DNA from: Nocardioides flavus (ex Wang et al. 2016)
GTDB lineage: Bacteria; Actinomycetota; Actinomycetes; Propionibacteriales; Nocardioidaceae
Direction: 5' to 3'
Length of the DNA stretch: 64,000 nt
Assembly: GCF_014653115.1 (NCBI RefSeq)
Contig: NZ_BNAD01000008.1
Span: 81,312-145,311 of the forward strand
Positions 16,995-25,973 of this stretch are shown in pieces. The notes under the pieces were generated by a model. That model was not told where the DNA came from and made no database searches. It saw nothing but the letters and a program-made list of their open reading frames with translations. The number at the start of each line of letters is the position of its first letter. Position 1 is the first letter of the stretch. The translations under genes were made by a program, and so were the position numbers.

Positions 16995-18269
16995 TCAGCG
17001 CGCGAACTCGCCGGTGTCGTCATAGACGTTGGTGTCATCCCACACGCTGTTGTCCAGGTTGCCGCTCACTCCGTAACGGAAGTTGCGACCGAACCTGTTC
17101 CCGCTGTAGAGCGCGCTGTCCACCTCGTTGCGGCCTCCACCATTCACCGTGAAGTTGCCGCCGTCCATGTAGTTGCCGATCACTCGCAGGTTCGAGATCT
17201 GGTCGTCCCCGAGGAGCGAGCCGATCTGCAGTGCAGCGTTCATCGGGTCCCCGGTCGACGAGTCGTACGGCAACAGCGTGTTGCCCGAGAGCGTGATGTT
17301 GTCGCCGCGCCGGATCTGGATGGTGTCGTGGTGGCCATCAGGCTGCCGCTGGAGGTCGTGGACGTACGAATACTCGACGGTGACGTCGTCAGCCTCGATG
17401 CGGATGCCGTCCTCCGCAGAGTGGACGTTCGCACGCCGAACTGTCCCGCTGCCCCGCGAGAAGAAGATTCCGAGGCCCGTCCCGCCCATGTTGTCGACCT
17501 CGACGTCCTCGATCAGGGCGCCGGTTGCGCCCTCGTCCACCAAGATCGGGTATCCGCTCGTGGAGGATTGCACCAGCGAGTTACGGATCGTGACGTTGTC
17601 GGCCTCGATGGTGATCGTGCCTCGCACGAGCAGCCCATCAATCACTGTGCCGTCTTGCGTGATGGTCATCCCGTCTGACGGCGTCAGCACCGTGCCTGCC
17701 GGCACACCGGTGTTGTGCGCACCAGGACGCCCCGGACTCGGAGTGACCACCGGGGTCTCGACCGAGTTCCTGTTGTCATAGGACTCGCCGTCGATCCAGC
17801 TCTTGATCACCGTCGCCGGGTGCCGGTCACTGCTCACGAAGTCACGTCGGCAGTTGTTGACGGCGACTCTCTTGGCCAGGTAGCGACCGGGGACGAGACC
17901 ATTGGTGCGCTCCCCCACGCACTTGACCTTGGTTCGCTTGACCTTGGTGCCCGTCGCGCCCGGCAGGATGCGGATCGCGTACTTCCCCGACGCGCGCACC
18001 GTGGTGTTCTTGATCGTCACGTCGTCGGCGTCGACCGCTATCCACCCCTTCACCTTGCGGGCGTTGACGACAGCGCCGTCCTTGGTGACCTTGAGCTTCT
18101 TGACCACCTTCGCGGACTTCGGTGCACCGACCGAGTGGCTTCCGGCACGGTCGTGGACCGCCTCGCGGCCGTCACTGACGTGCGCGTCGGCGCTCGCGTG
18201 GACGAGGCCGACCGACACCGTCGCGGCGACGACTAGCTTGATCAGGGAAATCTTGACTGGGTACGTCAC
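16995..18269 (-). CDS. Secreted right-handed beta-helix protein, paralog with extra N-terminal module
   Basis: A 424-residue protein from GTG 18269, chosen because the signal peptide (KISLIKLVVAATVSVGLVHASADA) follows directly and a GGAG site lies 10 nt upstream. Residues 45-140 form an extra short beta-helix-like module rich in Lys/Val; residues about 180-424 duplicate the whole helix of the lipoprotein that follows. Conserved blocks include SAEDGIRIE, GHHD-x-IQIRRGD and GNYMDGGN. It heads the operon; no lipobox is visible, so it is probably released or cell-wall associated. Confidence 0.7.
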   Translation of the reverse strand: MTYPVKISLIKLVVAATVSVGLVHASADAHVSDGREAVHDRAGSHSVGAPKSAKVVKKLKVTKDGAVVNARKVKGWIAVDADDVTIKNTTVRASGKYAIRILPGATGTKVKRTKVKCVGERTNGLVPGRYLAKRVAVNNCRRDFVSSDRHPATVIKSWIDGESYDNRNSVETPVVTPSPGRPGAHNTGVPAGTVLTPSDGMTITQDGTVIDGLLVRGTITIEADNVTIRNSLVQSSTSGYPILVDEGATGALIEDVEVDNMGGTGLGIFFSRGSGTVRRANVHSAEDGIRIEADDVTVEYSYVHDLQRQPDGHHDTIQIRRGDNITLSGNTLLPYDSSTGDPMNAALQIGSLLGDDQISNLRVIGNYMDGGNFTVNGGGRNEVDSALYSGNRFGRNFRYGVSGNLDNSVWDDTNVYDDTGEFAR

Positions 18270-18776
18270 TGTGGGGTTCTCCGCTCGAGGGTTCGGCTCG
18301 CGCCAGGAGAGAGCGCGGCCACGGGCTTCGAGACCCAACCTGGGGGCTGGACCTGCGCGGACGGGCCCGGGGTTCATGTCCTCGAGGCCGGTGTCATCCG
18401 CTCGTCACTCGCCACGTGCTGCTGTGTCACACGGTAGGGGGGCTGGCGAATGAACGCAGGGAAACTAGCAGAATCGTCGGAGCCAGATGAAACCGTTGGC
18501 AATGTGCAAAGCACGTGTGTGACACGTGAGGCGTTACTGAAAAGCCATGGGGTCGGGGGCCGTGACCGGCACCGCCACGGCCGACAACGCCGACGTTCAC
18601 GCGTGAAACTACCTCACGTGGTGTAGGCCGGGAAAGGTTCACCAGGATCGTTTGCACCGCATTCACCATCGGCATCTACCCCAAATTGGGTAAATCTGTT
18701 GTGGCCAGAACTTATGGGGAAATTGGGTGGCAATGACGGGATCGACGGATGCTCAGCGGGCCAGGCTTCGGGCCGT
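18270..18776. other. 507-bp non-coding region with palindromes
   Basis: Lies between the GT28-type gene (which ends at 18777) and the beta-helix operon (starts 18269), both minus strand. It should hold a terminator and the operon promoter. It is relatively AT-rich at 18450-18500 and 18660-18730 and contains a perfect 17-bp palindrome plus repeated AAATTGGGT motifs. No ORF with a convincing start. Confidence 0.5.
18512..18528. promoter_or_regulatory. Perfect 7-3-7 palindrome, likely operator
   Basis: CACGTGT-GTG-ACACGTG is perfectly symmetric and lies about 245 nt upstream of the beta-helix operon start. A third CACGTG core occurs near 18616 in an imperfect CTAC...GTAG palindrome. The spacing and symmetry suggest a dimeric regulator binding site; the regulator is not identified. 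Confidence 0.4.
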
Positions 18777-19733
18777 TCACTCAGAGCCACGACGAGGCGG
18801 CGGCACGAGGTCCAGGCTGGAGGGGAGAGCGGACTTGGTGACGCGTCTCGCAGCGGCGTGCTGGAGATCGGCGAGCTTCAGACTGTCGGCATCACGTGAG
18901 ATGCAGAGGTCCCGCAGGCTCAGCTCCGAGGCGATCGTCAGCTGGTGGTCGTCGACGTGCTCCCCGTGCCGTGCTCGCCGCGGGACCAGCACGGGGAACT
19001 TGCCGTTCTCGAGCGCCATCAACGCGATCCCGGTTCCCGCGTGGGCGACGACGACGTCAGCCTCGCGCACGGCGGAGGCCATGTCGGCCGACGGCACCGA
19101 GGAGCGAGCGTCGATCTCGAGGCCACGGACGTCGGTCGATCCGGTCTGCCACAGGACCTCGGCCCCGGCGGGCACGAGCGGCACCAGGCGCTCCACCAGC
19201 CGCCGGAACCCGAACCCCTCCTGGGTCCCGAGGCTGACCACCATCTTCGAGATCGGTCGCGTCTCGGTCCGGATCGACTCGTAGAGGTCCCACGGGGAGG
19301 CCAGGTAGGTCCAGCGCCGGGTGTGCAGCGCGGCGGACTGGCTGAAGGTCCGCACGCCCGGCATCATCGCGAGCACGCGTCCGGACATCGACGGCGCGTC
19401 GTACCTCGTGGCCGACTCGATGTAGACGGTCTCGATGTTGCGCATCCGCGCCTGGGGCAGCACCGCCAGCGCCAGGGCCGCACCGGTGCTCACGACGAGC
19501 GTGACGGCGTACTGCTCGAAGAGCACCCGGCAGCCAGCCGCGTTGTGCATGACCGCGGCCAGGTCGCGGGGCGGGCACGGGTCGGTCCAGTGGACGACCT
19601 CGCCGGCGAGCAGCGACTCGGTCTGCGGGGTGCGCGGCGTCACCCACACGACGTCCTCGACCCCGAGCCGCGGGCGCATCGTGTGCAGCTGCATGATGTG
19701 GCCGCCGTCGTTGGCGACGAGGAGCACGGTCAC
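18777..19733 (-). CDS. Fused Alg14/Alg13-like glycosyltransferase (PssD-PssE type)
   Basis: A 318-residue protein starting at GTG 19733, in a 4-bp GTGA overlap with the upstream GT2. The N-terminal half (VLLVANDGGHIMQL..., then VVSTGAALALAVLP) is Alg14-like, and the C-terminal half (MVVSLGTQEGFGFRRLV, then VVVAHAGTGIALMALENGKFPVLVPRR) is the GT28 UDP-sugar-binding domain. In many bacteria these are two proteins that add the second sugar to a lipid carrier; here they are one chain. The acceptor is probably an undecaprenyl-PP-sugar. Confidence 0.78.
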   Translation of the reverse strand: MTVLLVANDGGHIMQLHTMRPRLGVEDVVWVTPRTPQTESLLAGEVVHWTDPCPPRDLAAVMHNAAGCRVLFEQYAVTLVVSTGAALALAVLPQARMRNIETVYIESATRYDAPSMSGRVLAMMPGVRTFSQSAALHTRRWTYLASPWDLYESIRTETRPISKMVVSLGTQEGFGFRRLVERLVPLVPAGAEVLWQTGSTDVRGLEIDARSSVPSADMASAVREADVVVAHAGTGIALMALENGKFPVLVPRRARHGEHVDDHQLTIASELSLRDLCISRDADSLKLADLQHAAARRVTKSALPSSLDLVPPPRRGSE

Positions 19734-20608
19734 GACGACCGTCCGGCCGCGGTGCGCGTGTCGACCGGCAGGCGCGAGCTGTCGTCGCGCTGCCACGTGG
19801 TGAAGTCCCCCGACCGGACTGCCCGCCGGGCACCGATGTGTCCGGCCACGCTGATGGCGAGGTACACCGGCAGTCGCAGCGCCAGGCCCGGTCTGGTGAC
19901 CGCCAGCCTCAGGAGGGTGCGAACACGCGTGCGCGAGGAGGAGCGCCGCACCCCGTGCTGCGCTGCCTGGGCGTTGCCGGTGGCGATGCGGATGCGGCGC
20001 CGGACGAGGTCGCGGACCGTGCGCGGCGGGTGGACCACCGCGACCGCGGACGTGACCACACGGCGCTCCCCGGGGGAGAACGAGTCCGACATGGCGAGGT
20101 CGTCGCTCATCAGGCGCGGCAGCGCGGTGACCCGGGCCTGCGCCTCACGGGACAGCGCGACGACGCCGCGGCCGAAGAGGCCGGACTGGACCTGGGGCAG
20201 CTCCTCCCAGACCTCGTAGTACCACCGGACCCAGCGCGAGCAGCCCGACGTGGGGACCTCGCGCCTCGGCGCGGTGGCCAGGACGCCGTCGCTCATGGTG
20301 GGCTCGACGAGCGCGAGCACGTCGGTGCCCCGGAGCTCGATGTCGGCGTCGAGGTGCACCCGCGGGAAAACGTCGGTCGCACGGTTGCCGATCCGCACCG
20401 CCTCGGCCTTCGACGGTTCCTCGATCTCGATGATCCGCGCCCGTGGATCCGCGACCTGCGCCGCGGCAGCGGTGTCGTCGGTGCATCCGTTGCACACCAC
20501 GACGACGTCGAGCTCGTCCGCGCGCGTGCCCTGTCGCAGTGCGCGCAGGGTGCGACCGATCGACGCAGCCTCGTCGTGCGCCGGGATGACGACGCTGACC
20601 AGGGCCAT
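19730..20608 (-). CDS. Family 2 glycosyltransferase
   Basis: A 292-residue GT2 starting at ATG 20608 (MALVSVVIPAHDEAASIG). HLDADIELRG contains the DxD metal site, and the region near 215-245 (VVHPPRTVRDLVRRRIRIATG) resembles the acceptor-side helix of processive-like GT2 enzymes. A hydrophobic stretch near the C-terminus may anchor it. It is first of a two-gene minus-strand operon with the Alg14/Alg13-like enzyme and marks the right end of the glycan island. Confidence 0.8.
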   Translation of the reverse strand: MALVSVVIPAHDEAASIGRTLRALRQGTRADELDVVVVCNGCTDDTAAAAQVADPRARIIEIEEPSKAEAVRIGNRATDVFPRVHLDADIELRGTDVLALVEPTMSDGVLATAPRREVPTSGCSRWVRWYYEVWEELPQVQSGLFGRGVVALSREAQARVTALPRLMSDDLAMSDSFSPGERRVVTSAVAVVHPPRTVRDLVRRRIRIATGNAQAAQHGVRRSSSRTRVRTLLRLAVTRPGLALRLPVYLAISVAGHIGARRAVRSGDFTTWQRDDSSRLPVDTRTAAGRSS

Positions 20609-20754
20609 CTCCCACTCCCCCACGTCCGGGTGCCGGCTGATGGCGGCACCCCCCGATCGTGCGGTCGGGTGGGCGCCGACGGGCGAGCCGACCGGCGGTT
20701 TCGCTCAATTTGGTGAGTGCCCGCGCCCCGGTGGGTCCGGCGTCCCGGCCACGC

Positions 20755-21360
20755 TCAGGAGTTGAAGCGCTGCTGGGTCTTCTCGAGGCCGTCGGTGATG
20801 AGCGACTCGACCGCGTCGGCGGCGTCGGAGACCTGGAAGGGCAGCTCCTTGCGCTCGACGGTGGAGTAGTTGGAGAGCACGAAGTCGGCGACGTCCTGGC
20901 GACCGGGCGGTCGGCCGATGCCGGCCCGGACGCGGTAGAAGTCGCCGGTGCCGAGCGAGGAGCGCATGGACTTCAGCCCGTTGTGACCGTTGTCGCCGCC
21001 GCCGAGCTTGATCCGCAGCGTGCCGAACGCGATGTCGAGCTCGTCGTGGATCGCGACGACGTGGTCGGGCGCGACCTTGTAGAACGACGCGAGCGCCTTG
21101 ACCGGGCCGCCGGACTCGTTCATGTAGCCCCGTCCCCGGGCGAGCACCACCCGCGGGCCGCCCGGTGACAGCCGGCCCTCCACCACGTCGGCGCGGGCGG
21201 CCTTGTGCGAGCGGAAGGGCGAGCCCATCCGCGAGGCCAGCTCGTCGGTGACCAGGTAGCCGATGTTGTGCCGGTGCCCGGCGTACGACGGGCCGGGGTT
21301 GCCGAGGCCGACGACCAGCCACACGTCGCTGGAGGCAGCGGCGTCAGTCACGGCGTCCAT
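20755..21360 (-). CDS. pth: Peptidyl-tRNA hydrolase
   Basis: A 201-residue enzyme that releases peptides from peptidyl-t[24 protein letters not shown] carries Asn21 and catalytic His31, HDELDIAFG holds the catalytic Asp, and [13 protein letters not shown] the substrate-binding Asn. It lies in the conserved actinobacterial run pth-rplY-prs-glmU, but here is split from rplY by a large palindrome. Confidence 0.96.
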   Translation of the reverse strand: MDAVTDAAASSDVWLVVGLGNPGPSYAGHRHNIGYLVTDELASRMGSPFRSHKAARADVVEGRLSPGGPRVVLARGRGYMNESGGPVKALASFYKVAPDHVVAIHDELDIAFGTLRIKLGGGDNGHNGLKSMRSSLGTGDFYRVRAGIGRPPGRQDVADFVLSNYSTVERKELPFQVSDAADAVESLITDGLEKTQQRFNS

Positions 21361-21375
21361 CCTTCCATCCAGGGG

Positions 21376-21482
21376 TGAGCGGGCACTTCGTGCCCGTCAT
21401 GCGCATCGACCGGGCGGTTCCTGCCCGTGTCGGGCAGGAACCGCCCGGCCGGCGGTGAGGACGGGCACGAAGTGCCCGCTCA
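21376..21482. repeat. Nested palindromic element between pth and rplY
   Basis: Outer perfect 23-bp arms (21376-21398 and 21460-21482) enclose an inner perfect 18-bp hairpin (410-427 and 431-448, 3-nt loop). Each outer arm is itself a GGGCAC-TTC-GTGCCC hairpin. Related units occur at 59108 and 59136, so this is a dispersed REP-like family and may also act as a transcription or RNA-stability barrier. Confidence 0.75.
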
Positions 21483-21499
21483 GGGGTCGTGCTACGACG

Positions 21500-22183
21500 T
21501 CACTCGGAGTCGGAGCCCTCGGCGGCGTCCTCGGCCGGAGCCTCGGCACCCTCGGCGGCCTCCTCGGACTCGGGGGCGTCGTGCTCGATGCCGGCCTCGG
21601 CCTCGGCCTCCTCCAGCTCGGCCTCGAGGGCCTCGGCGGAGATCTGCTCGGTCACGTTGACGATGAGCAGCTCCTCGTCGGCGAGCAGCGTGGTGCCGGA
21701 CGGGAGGTCGAGGTCCTTGGCGTGGATCTGGGTGCCGACCTCGGCGCCCTCGACGGAGACCTCGAAGAACTCGGGGATGTGGGTGGCCTCTGCCTCGACG
21801 GACACGAGGGCGTTCTCGGTGACGACCAGCGTGTCGGGACCGGCCTCGCCGACCACGTGGACGGGGACGTCGACGGTGACCTTCTCGCCGCGCTTGACGG
21901 CGACGAAGTCGACGTGCTCGATGACGCGGCGGATCGGGTCGACCTGCACGTCCTTGGTCAGGGCGAGCTGCTCGGAGCCGTCGATGTCGAGGGCGAGGAG
22001 CGCGTTGGCACCGCCGTGCTTGAGGGCCATCATCGTCTGGTGGCCGGGCAGGATGACGTGGACCGGGTCGTTGCCGTGGCCGTAGAGGACCGCGGGGATC
22101 TTGTCCTCGCGGCGGATGCGGCGCGCGGCGCCCTTGCCGAACTCGGTGCGGGCCTCGGCGACGATCTTCTCGGGGGCAGACAT
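21500..22183 (-). CDS. rplY: 50S ribosomal protein L25/general stress protein Ctc
   Basis: A 227-residue long-form L25 (TL5/CTC type). It binds 5S rRNA through the N-terminal domain (EKIVAEARTEFGKGAARRIRREDKIPAVLYG) and has a C-terminal beta domain. An acidic Glu/Ala-rich tail of about 50 residues is common in actinobacteria. It starts at ATG 22183 after AGGAG. It is divergent from pepN, and 245 bp hold both promoters. Confidence 0.95.
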   Translation of the reverse strand: MSAPEKIVAEARTEFGKGAARRIRREDKIPAVLYGHGNDPVHVILPGHQTMMALKHGGANALLALDIDGSEQLALTKDVQVDPIRRVIEHVDFVAVKRGEKVTVDVPVHVVGEAGPDTLVVTENALVSVEAEATHIPEFFEVSVEGAEVGTQIHAKDLDLPSGTTLLADEELLIVNVTEQISAEALEAELEEAEAEAGIEHDAPESEEAAEGAEAPAEDAAEGSDSE

Positions 22184-22427
22184 GTTCTTCTCCTGGGTGG
22201 GGTGGTGATCACGACTTCTGATCTCGTTCGAGGGCCTCGGGGCCGGAGACGACGAACGCCGCGCTCCGGATCGAGGGCGCGGCGCAGGGTGCGGACCGGC
22301 CCAGTCGATCACGGAGTCCCGGTCGTACGGGCTCCCTCGCCGAGGCAACCACAGAACTCTAGACCCGGTCGGGGCGGACGGTCGAATCCCGGCTGCGTCC
22401 CACGGACCGGCACCCTAGGGTGTCCCG

Positions 22428-24848
22428 GTGCCCCTGATGCTTCCCGAGGCGCGCGAGCGCGCCGCCCTGCTGACCGACGTCCACACCGAGCTCCGCCTCG
22501 ACCTCACCTCGACCGAGGACTTCGGCGTCGAGGCGACCATCTCCTTCGGCTGCACCGAGCCCGGCGCCTCGACGTTCCTCGAGCTCAACGGCGGCACCGA
22601 CGTCACGCTGGACGGTCGCCCCGCGGCGTACGCCGACGGCCGCATCCCGCTGACCGACCTGGCCGCCGCCAACACGGTCCGCGTCACCGCCCGCATGCCC
22701 TACGTCACCGACGGCGACGGCATGACCGTCACCGTCGACCCGGCCGACGGGGAGCGCTACGTGTGCGCCCACACGTCGATGGACATCACCCAGAAGGTGA
22801 TCCCCTGCTTCGACCAGCCCGACATCAAGACCACCTTCGCCGTCACCGTGGTCGCGCCGTCGCACTGGACGGTGCTCGCCAACGGCCCGCTCGAGGAGCG
22901 CGCCTCGGGCGAGGGCGCGGACACCTGGCGGTTCGGCACCACCCCCCGGTTCTCCTCCTACCTGTTCACCCTCGTCGGCGGGCCCTGGGTCTCGGTGACC
23001 TGGGACGAGCCGTACGCCCCGGCGCCGGGCGGCACGCTGCCCTTCGGCTGGCACGCGCGCGCCTCGCAGGAGCGCGAACTGCGTCGTGACGCCGAGGAGC
23101 TGCGGCGCATCACCAGCGCCTGCTTCCAGCACTACACGACGGTCTTCGAGCCGGAGTACCCCTACGCCGACTACCAGCAGGTCTTCGCCCCGGGCCTCAA
23201 CTGGGGGGCGATGGAGTTCCCCGGCTGCGTCGTCTACCGCGACCAGGCGCTCACCCGGGGCGCCCCCACCGAGCTCGAGCGCCAGTGGCTGGCGTCCACG
23301 ATCGCCCACGAGATGGCGCACATGTGGTTCGGCGACCTGGTCACCATGAGGTGGTGGGAGGACTCCTGGCTCAACGAGTCCTTCGCCGACTTCATGGGCT
23401 ACGACGTCGCCGGCACCGCGGCCGGCTACTCCGACGCCTGGACCTCGGCCGCCATCAGCCGCAAGCCGGCGGGCTACCGCGCCGACCGCCGCCGCTCCTC
23501 GCACCCGATCGCCGAGGACACCGAGAAGATCGTCGACGTCGACACGGCGTTCGCCAACTTCGACATGATCACCTACGCCAAGGGCAACGCCACCCTGGCC
23601 CAGCTCGGCCACTGGCTCGGCGACGAGGACTTCCTCGCCGGGGTCAACACGCACCTCACCACGCACGCGTTCGGCAACGCCGACCTGGCCGCCTTCCTCG
23701 ACTCGCTCGACTCCGCCACCGACAAGGACGTACGCGCGTGGGCGGCGGCGTGGCTGCGCACCACCGGCTTCGACACCCTGCGCGTCACGCGCGACGACTC
23801 CGGCGTGCCGGTGCTCACGCGTGAGGGCTCCCGGCCCCACCGCCTCACCGTGTCGGCCTACGACGACGACATGCGCCTGGTGAGCTCGCGCGACGTGCAC
23901 CTGGGCGAGGAGCCCGTACGGCTCGAGGAGTTCGCCGGACGCGTCGTGGTGCCCAACTCCGGCGACGAGACCTTCGCGGTCGTCCGTCCCGACGAGCGGT
24001 CGTGGGCCGCCGTCACCGCGGGGCTGTCGTCGGTGGAGTCGCAGCTGACCCGGGCGATGCTCTGGTGGACCGCCGTCGACCTGTGCGAGTCGCAGGCCAT
24101 CGGCGTCGGCGAGCTCGTCGACCTCGCCGACCGCCACCTGCGCCCCGAGACCCACCCGCTCGTCTTCGAGGGTGTCGTACGTGCCCTCCAGACCGTGGTC
24201 CGCCGCTACGCGGCCCCCGGGGAGGTCGCCGCTCACCTCGCCGTCGTCTCCGACATCGCGCGCGGTGCCGTCGAGGGCGGCGACCCCGCGCTCGCCCCCG
24301 GCGCGGCCCGGACACTGGCGCGCCTCAGCGCGGACCGGACCTTCCTCGTCGAGTGGCTCGGGCGCGACGACTTCGACCAGAACGTCCGCTGGGCCGCGGT
24401 GCACCGCCTCGCCGAGCTGGGCGACGCCTCCCACGTCGACGCCGAGGCCGAGCGCGACCGGTCCGTGGCCGGTCACCACGCCGCCCTGACCGCCCGTGCC
24501 GCGATCCCCACCCCCGAGGCCAAGGAGGCGGCCTGGGCGCAGCTGATGGGCGGCGAGCTCGGCAGCCACGAGTTCCACGCCGTCGGCGCCGGGTTCTGGG
24601 GCTGGGAGCAGGCCGACCTGGTCCGCCCATGGCTCCAGCGCTACGTCACCGACGGGCTCGCGCTCGCGCAGCGGTCGGGGCAGGCCATGGGCGACGTGAT
24701 CGGCGACGCCTTCCCGGTGCTGCCGCTGGACCCCGACGTACGGCGCGGGCTCCGGGACGCGGTCGCCTCCGCACTCGAGGGGGACGTGCCGACGGTGCTG
24801 GCCCGGTCGTGGAACGACTCGCTCGACGACCTCGACCGGACGCTGTAG
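22428..24848 (+). CDS. pepN: Aminopeptidase N (M1 zinc metalloprotease)
   Basis: An 806-residue M1-family aminopeptidase. WGAMEFPG is the substrate-anchoring GxMEN-type motif; HEMAH at about residue 294 with the downstream NESFADF gives the H-E-x2-H-(18)-E zinc site. The C-terminal ERAP1-like helical domain is complete. It removes N-terminal residues from cytoplasmic peptides. GTG start at 22428; convergent with prs across a strong terminator. Confidence 0.95.
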   Translation: MPLMLPEARERAALLTDVHTELRLDLTSTEDFGVEATISFGCTEPGASTFLELNGGTDVTLDGRPAAYADGRIPLTDLAAANTVRVTARMPYVTDGDGMTVTVDPADGERYVCAHTSMDITQKVIPCFDQPDIKTTFAVTVVAPSHWTVLANGPLEERASGEGADTWRFGTTPRFSSYLFTLVGGPWVSVTWDEPYAPAPGGTLPFGWHARASQERELRRDAEELRRITSACFQHYTTVFEPEYPYADYQQVFAPGLNWGAMEFPGCVVYRDQALTRGAPTELERQWLASTIAHEMAHMWFGDLVTMRWWEDSWLNESFADFMGYDVAGTAAGYSDAWTSAAISRKPAGYRADRRRSSHPIAEDTEKIVDVDTAFANFDMITYAKGNATLAQLGHWLGDEDFLAGVNTHLTTHAFGNADLAAFLDSLDSATDKDVRAWAAAWLRTTGFDTLRVTRDDSGVPVLTREGSRPHRLTVSAYDDDMRLVSSRDVHLGEEPVRLEEFAGRVVVPNSGDETFAVVRPDERSWAAVTAGLSSVESQLTRAMLWWTAVDLCESQAIGVGELVDLADRHLRPETHPLVFEGVVRALQTVVRRYAAPGEVAAHLAVVSDIARGAVEGGDPALAPGAARTLARLSADRTFLVEWLGRDDFDQNVRWAAVHRLAELGDASHVDAEAERDRSVAGHHAALTARAAIPTPEAKEAAWAQLMGGELGSHEFHAVGAGFWGWEQADLVRPWLQRYVTDGLALAQRSGQAMGDVIGDAFPVLPLDPDVRRGLRDAVASALEGDVPTVLARSWNDSLDDLDRTL

Positions 24849-24866
24849 GCCTCAGCGCGGACCAGG

Positions 24867-24896
24867 CCTGATCAGCGTCGGACGACGCTGATCAGG
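24867..24896. terminator. Bidirectional terminator hairpin between pepN and prs
   Basis: A perfect 13-bp stem (CCTGATCAGCGTC and its complement) with a GGAC loop. The prs stop codon (24892-24894) lies inside the right arm. It sits between convergent genes and has no T-tract, as is usual in high-GC actinobacteria. Confidence 0.75.
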
Positions 24897-25872
24897 CGTG
24901 GCCGTCGAACATGGAGGTGACGGACCCGTCCTCGAAGACCTCGCGGATCGCCCGGGCGATGAGCGGGGCGATGGAGAGCGTGGTGAGCTTGTCGAACTGC
25001 TTGTCCGCCGGGACGGGGAGCGTGTTGGTGACCACGACCTCCATGGCGGAGGAGTTCTTGAGGCGGTCGACGGCGGGGTCGGACAGGATCGGGTGGGTCG
25101 CGGCGATGATGACGCCCGCGGCACCGTCGGCCATGCACGCCTCGGCGGCCTTCACGATCGTGCCGCCGGTGTCGACCATGTCGTCGGTGAGGATGCAGAT
25201 CTTGCCCTTGACCTCGCCGACCACGCGGTTGGCGACGACCTCGTTGGCCACGTCGATGCGGCGCGTCTTGTGGATGAACGCCAGCGGAACGCCGCCGAGG
25301 CGGGCCGACCAGCGCTCGGCGACCTTGATCCGGCCGGCGTCCGGGGAGACGACGGCCAGCTGCTGGTCGCCGTACTTCTCCTTGACGTAGTCGGTGAGGA
25401 TCGGCAGCGCCATCAGGTGGTCGACGGGGCCGTCGAAGAAGCCCTGGATCTGGTCGGCGTGCAGGTCCACGGTGATGAGCCGGTCGGCGCCGGCGGTCTT
25501 GAACAGGTCGGCGATCAGCCGGGCAGAGATCGGCTCGCGGCCGCGGTGCTTCTTGTCCTGGCGGGCGTAGCCGTAGAACGGCATGACCACGGTGATCCGC
25601 TTGGCCGAGGCCCGCTTGAGGGCGTCGACCATGATCAGGTGCTCCATGATCCACTCGTTGATCGGAGCCGTGTGGCTCTGGATCACGAAGGCGTCGCACC
25701 CGCGTACGGACTCCTCGTAGCGGACGTAGAGCTCGCCGTTGGCGAACGCCCGCGCGTCCTGCGGGACGAGCCCGCACTCCAGGAGGTCGGCGACCTCGTG
25801 GGCGAGGTCGGGGTAGGCCCGGCCGCTGAAGACCATCAGGTTCTTCTCGGTGGTCCGCTTCATTCCGGTCAC
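24892..25872 (-). CDS. prs: Ribose-phosphate pyrophosphokinase
   Basis: A 326-residue enzyme making PRPP from ribose 5-phosphate and ATP. The flexible catalytic loop YGYARQDKKHRGREPISARL is at about residue 99, and the PRPP-binding DDMVDTGGTI is at about 231. It lies immediately downstream of glmU, as in other actinobacteria, linking nucleotide-sugar and nucleotide supply. Confidence 0.97.
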   Translation of the reverse strand: MTGMKRTTEKNLMVFSGRAYPDLAHEVADLLECGLVPQDARAFANGELYVRYEESVRGCDAFVIQSHTAPINEWIMEHLIMVDALKRASAKRITVVMPFYGYARQDKKHRGREPISARLIADLFKTAGADRLITVDLHADQIQGFFDGPVDHLMALPILTDYVKEKYGDQQLAVVSPDAGRIKVAERWSARLGGVPLAFIHKTRRIDVANEVVANRVVGEVKGKICILTDDMVDTGGTIVKAAEACMADGAAGVIIAATHPILSDPAVDRLKNSSAMEVVVTNTLPVPADKQFDKLTTLSIAPLIARAIREVFEDGSVTSMFDGHA

Positions 25873-25973
25873 GCCGGCGACTCCTCGCTGTGTGGTCAGC
25901 CTCGGGGGGTGGCTAGGTTCGGAGGTGCTGCCAAGGATTGTTCCCCACGCCGGGCCCCTCGACCAACCCCGGG

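Noticed and set aside
18270..18776. Riboswitch or structured RNA in the long gap
   Set aside because: I looked for conserved cores but found only short palindromes; I cannot support an RNA family without a covariance search (Infernal/Rfam would decide).
1..20608. Lasso B2 protease or cyclase within the window
   Set aside because: No transglutaminase-like or Asn-synthetase-like ORF is present here; they would have to be left of base 1.
22359..24578. A 739-codon minus-strand open frame antisense to pepN
   Set aside because: No domain is visible, and pepN has complete M1 motifs.
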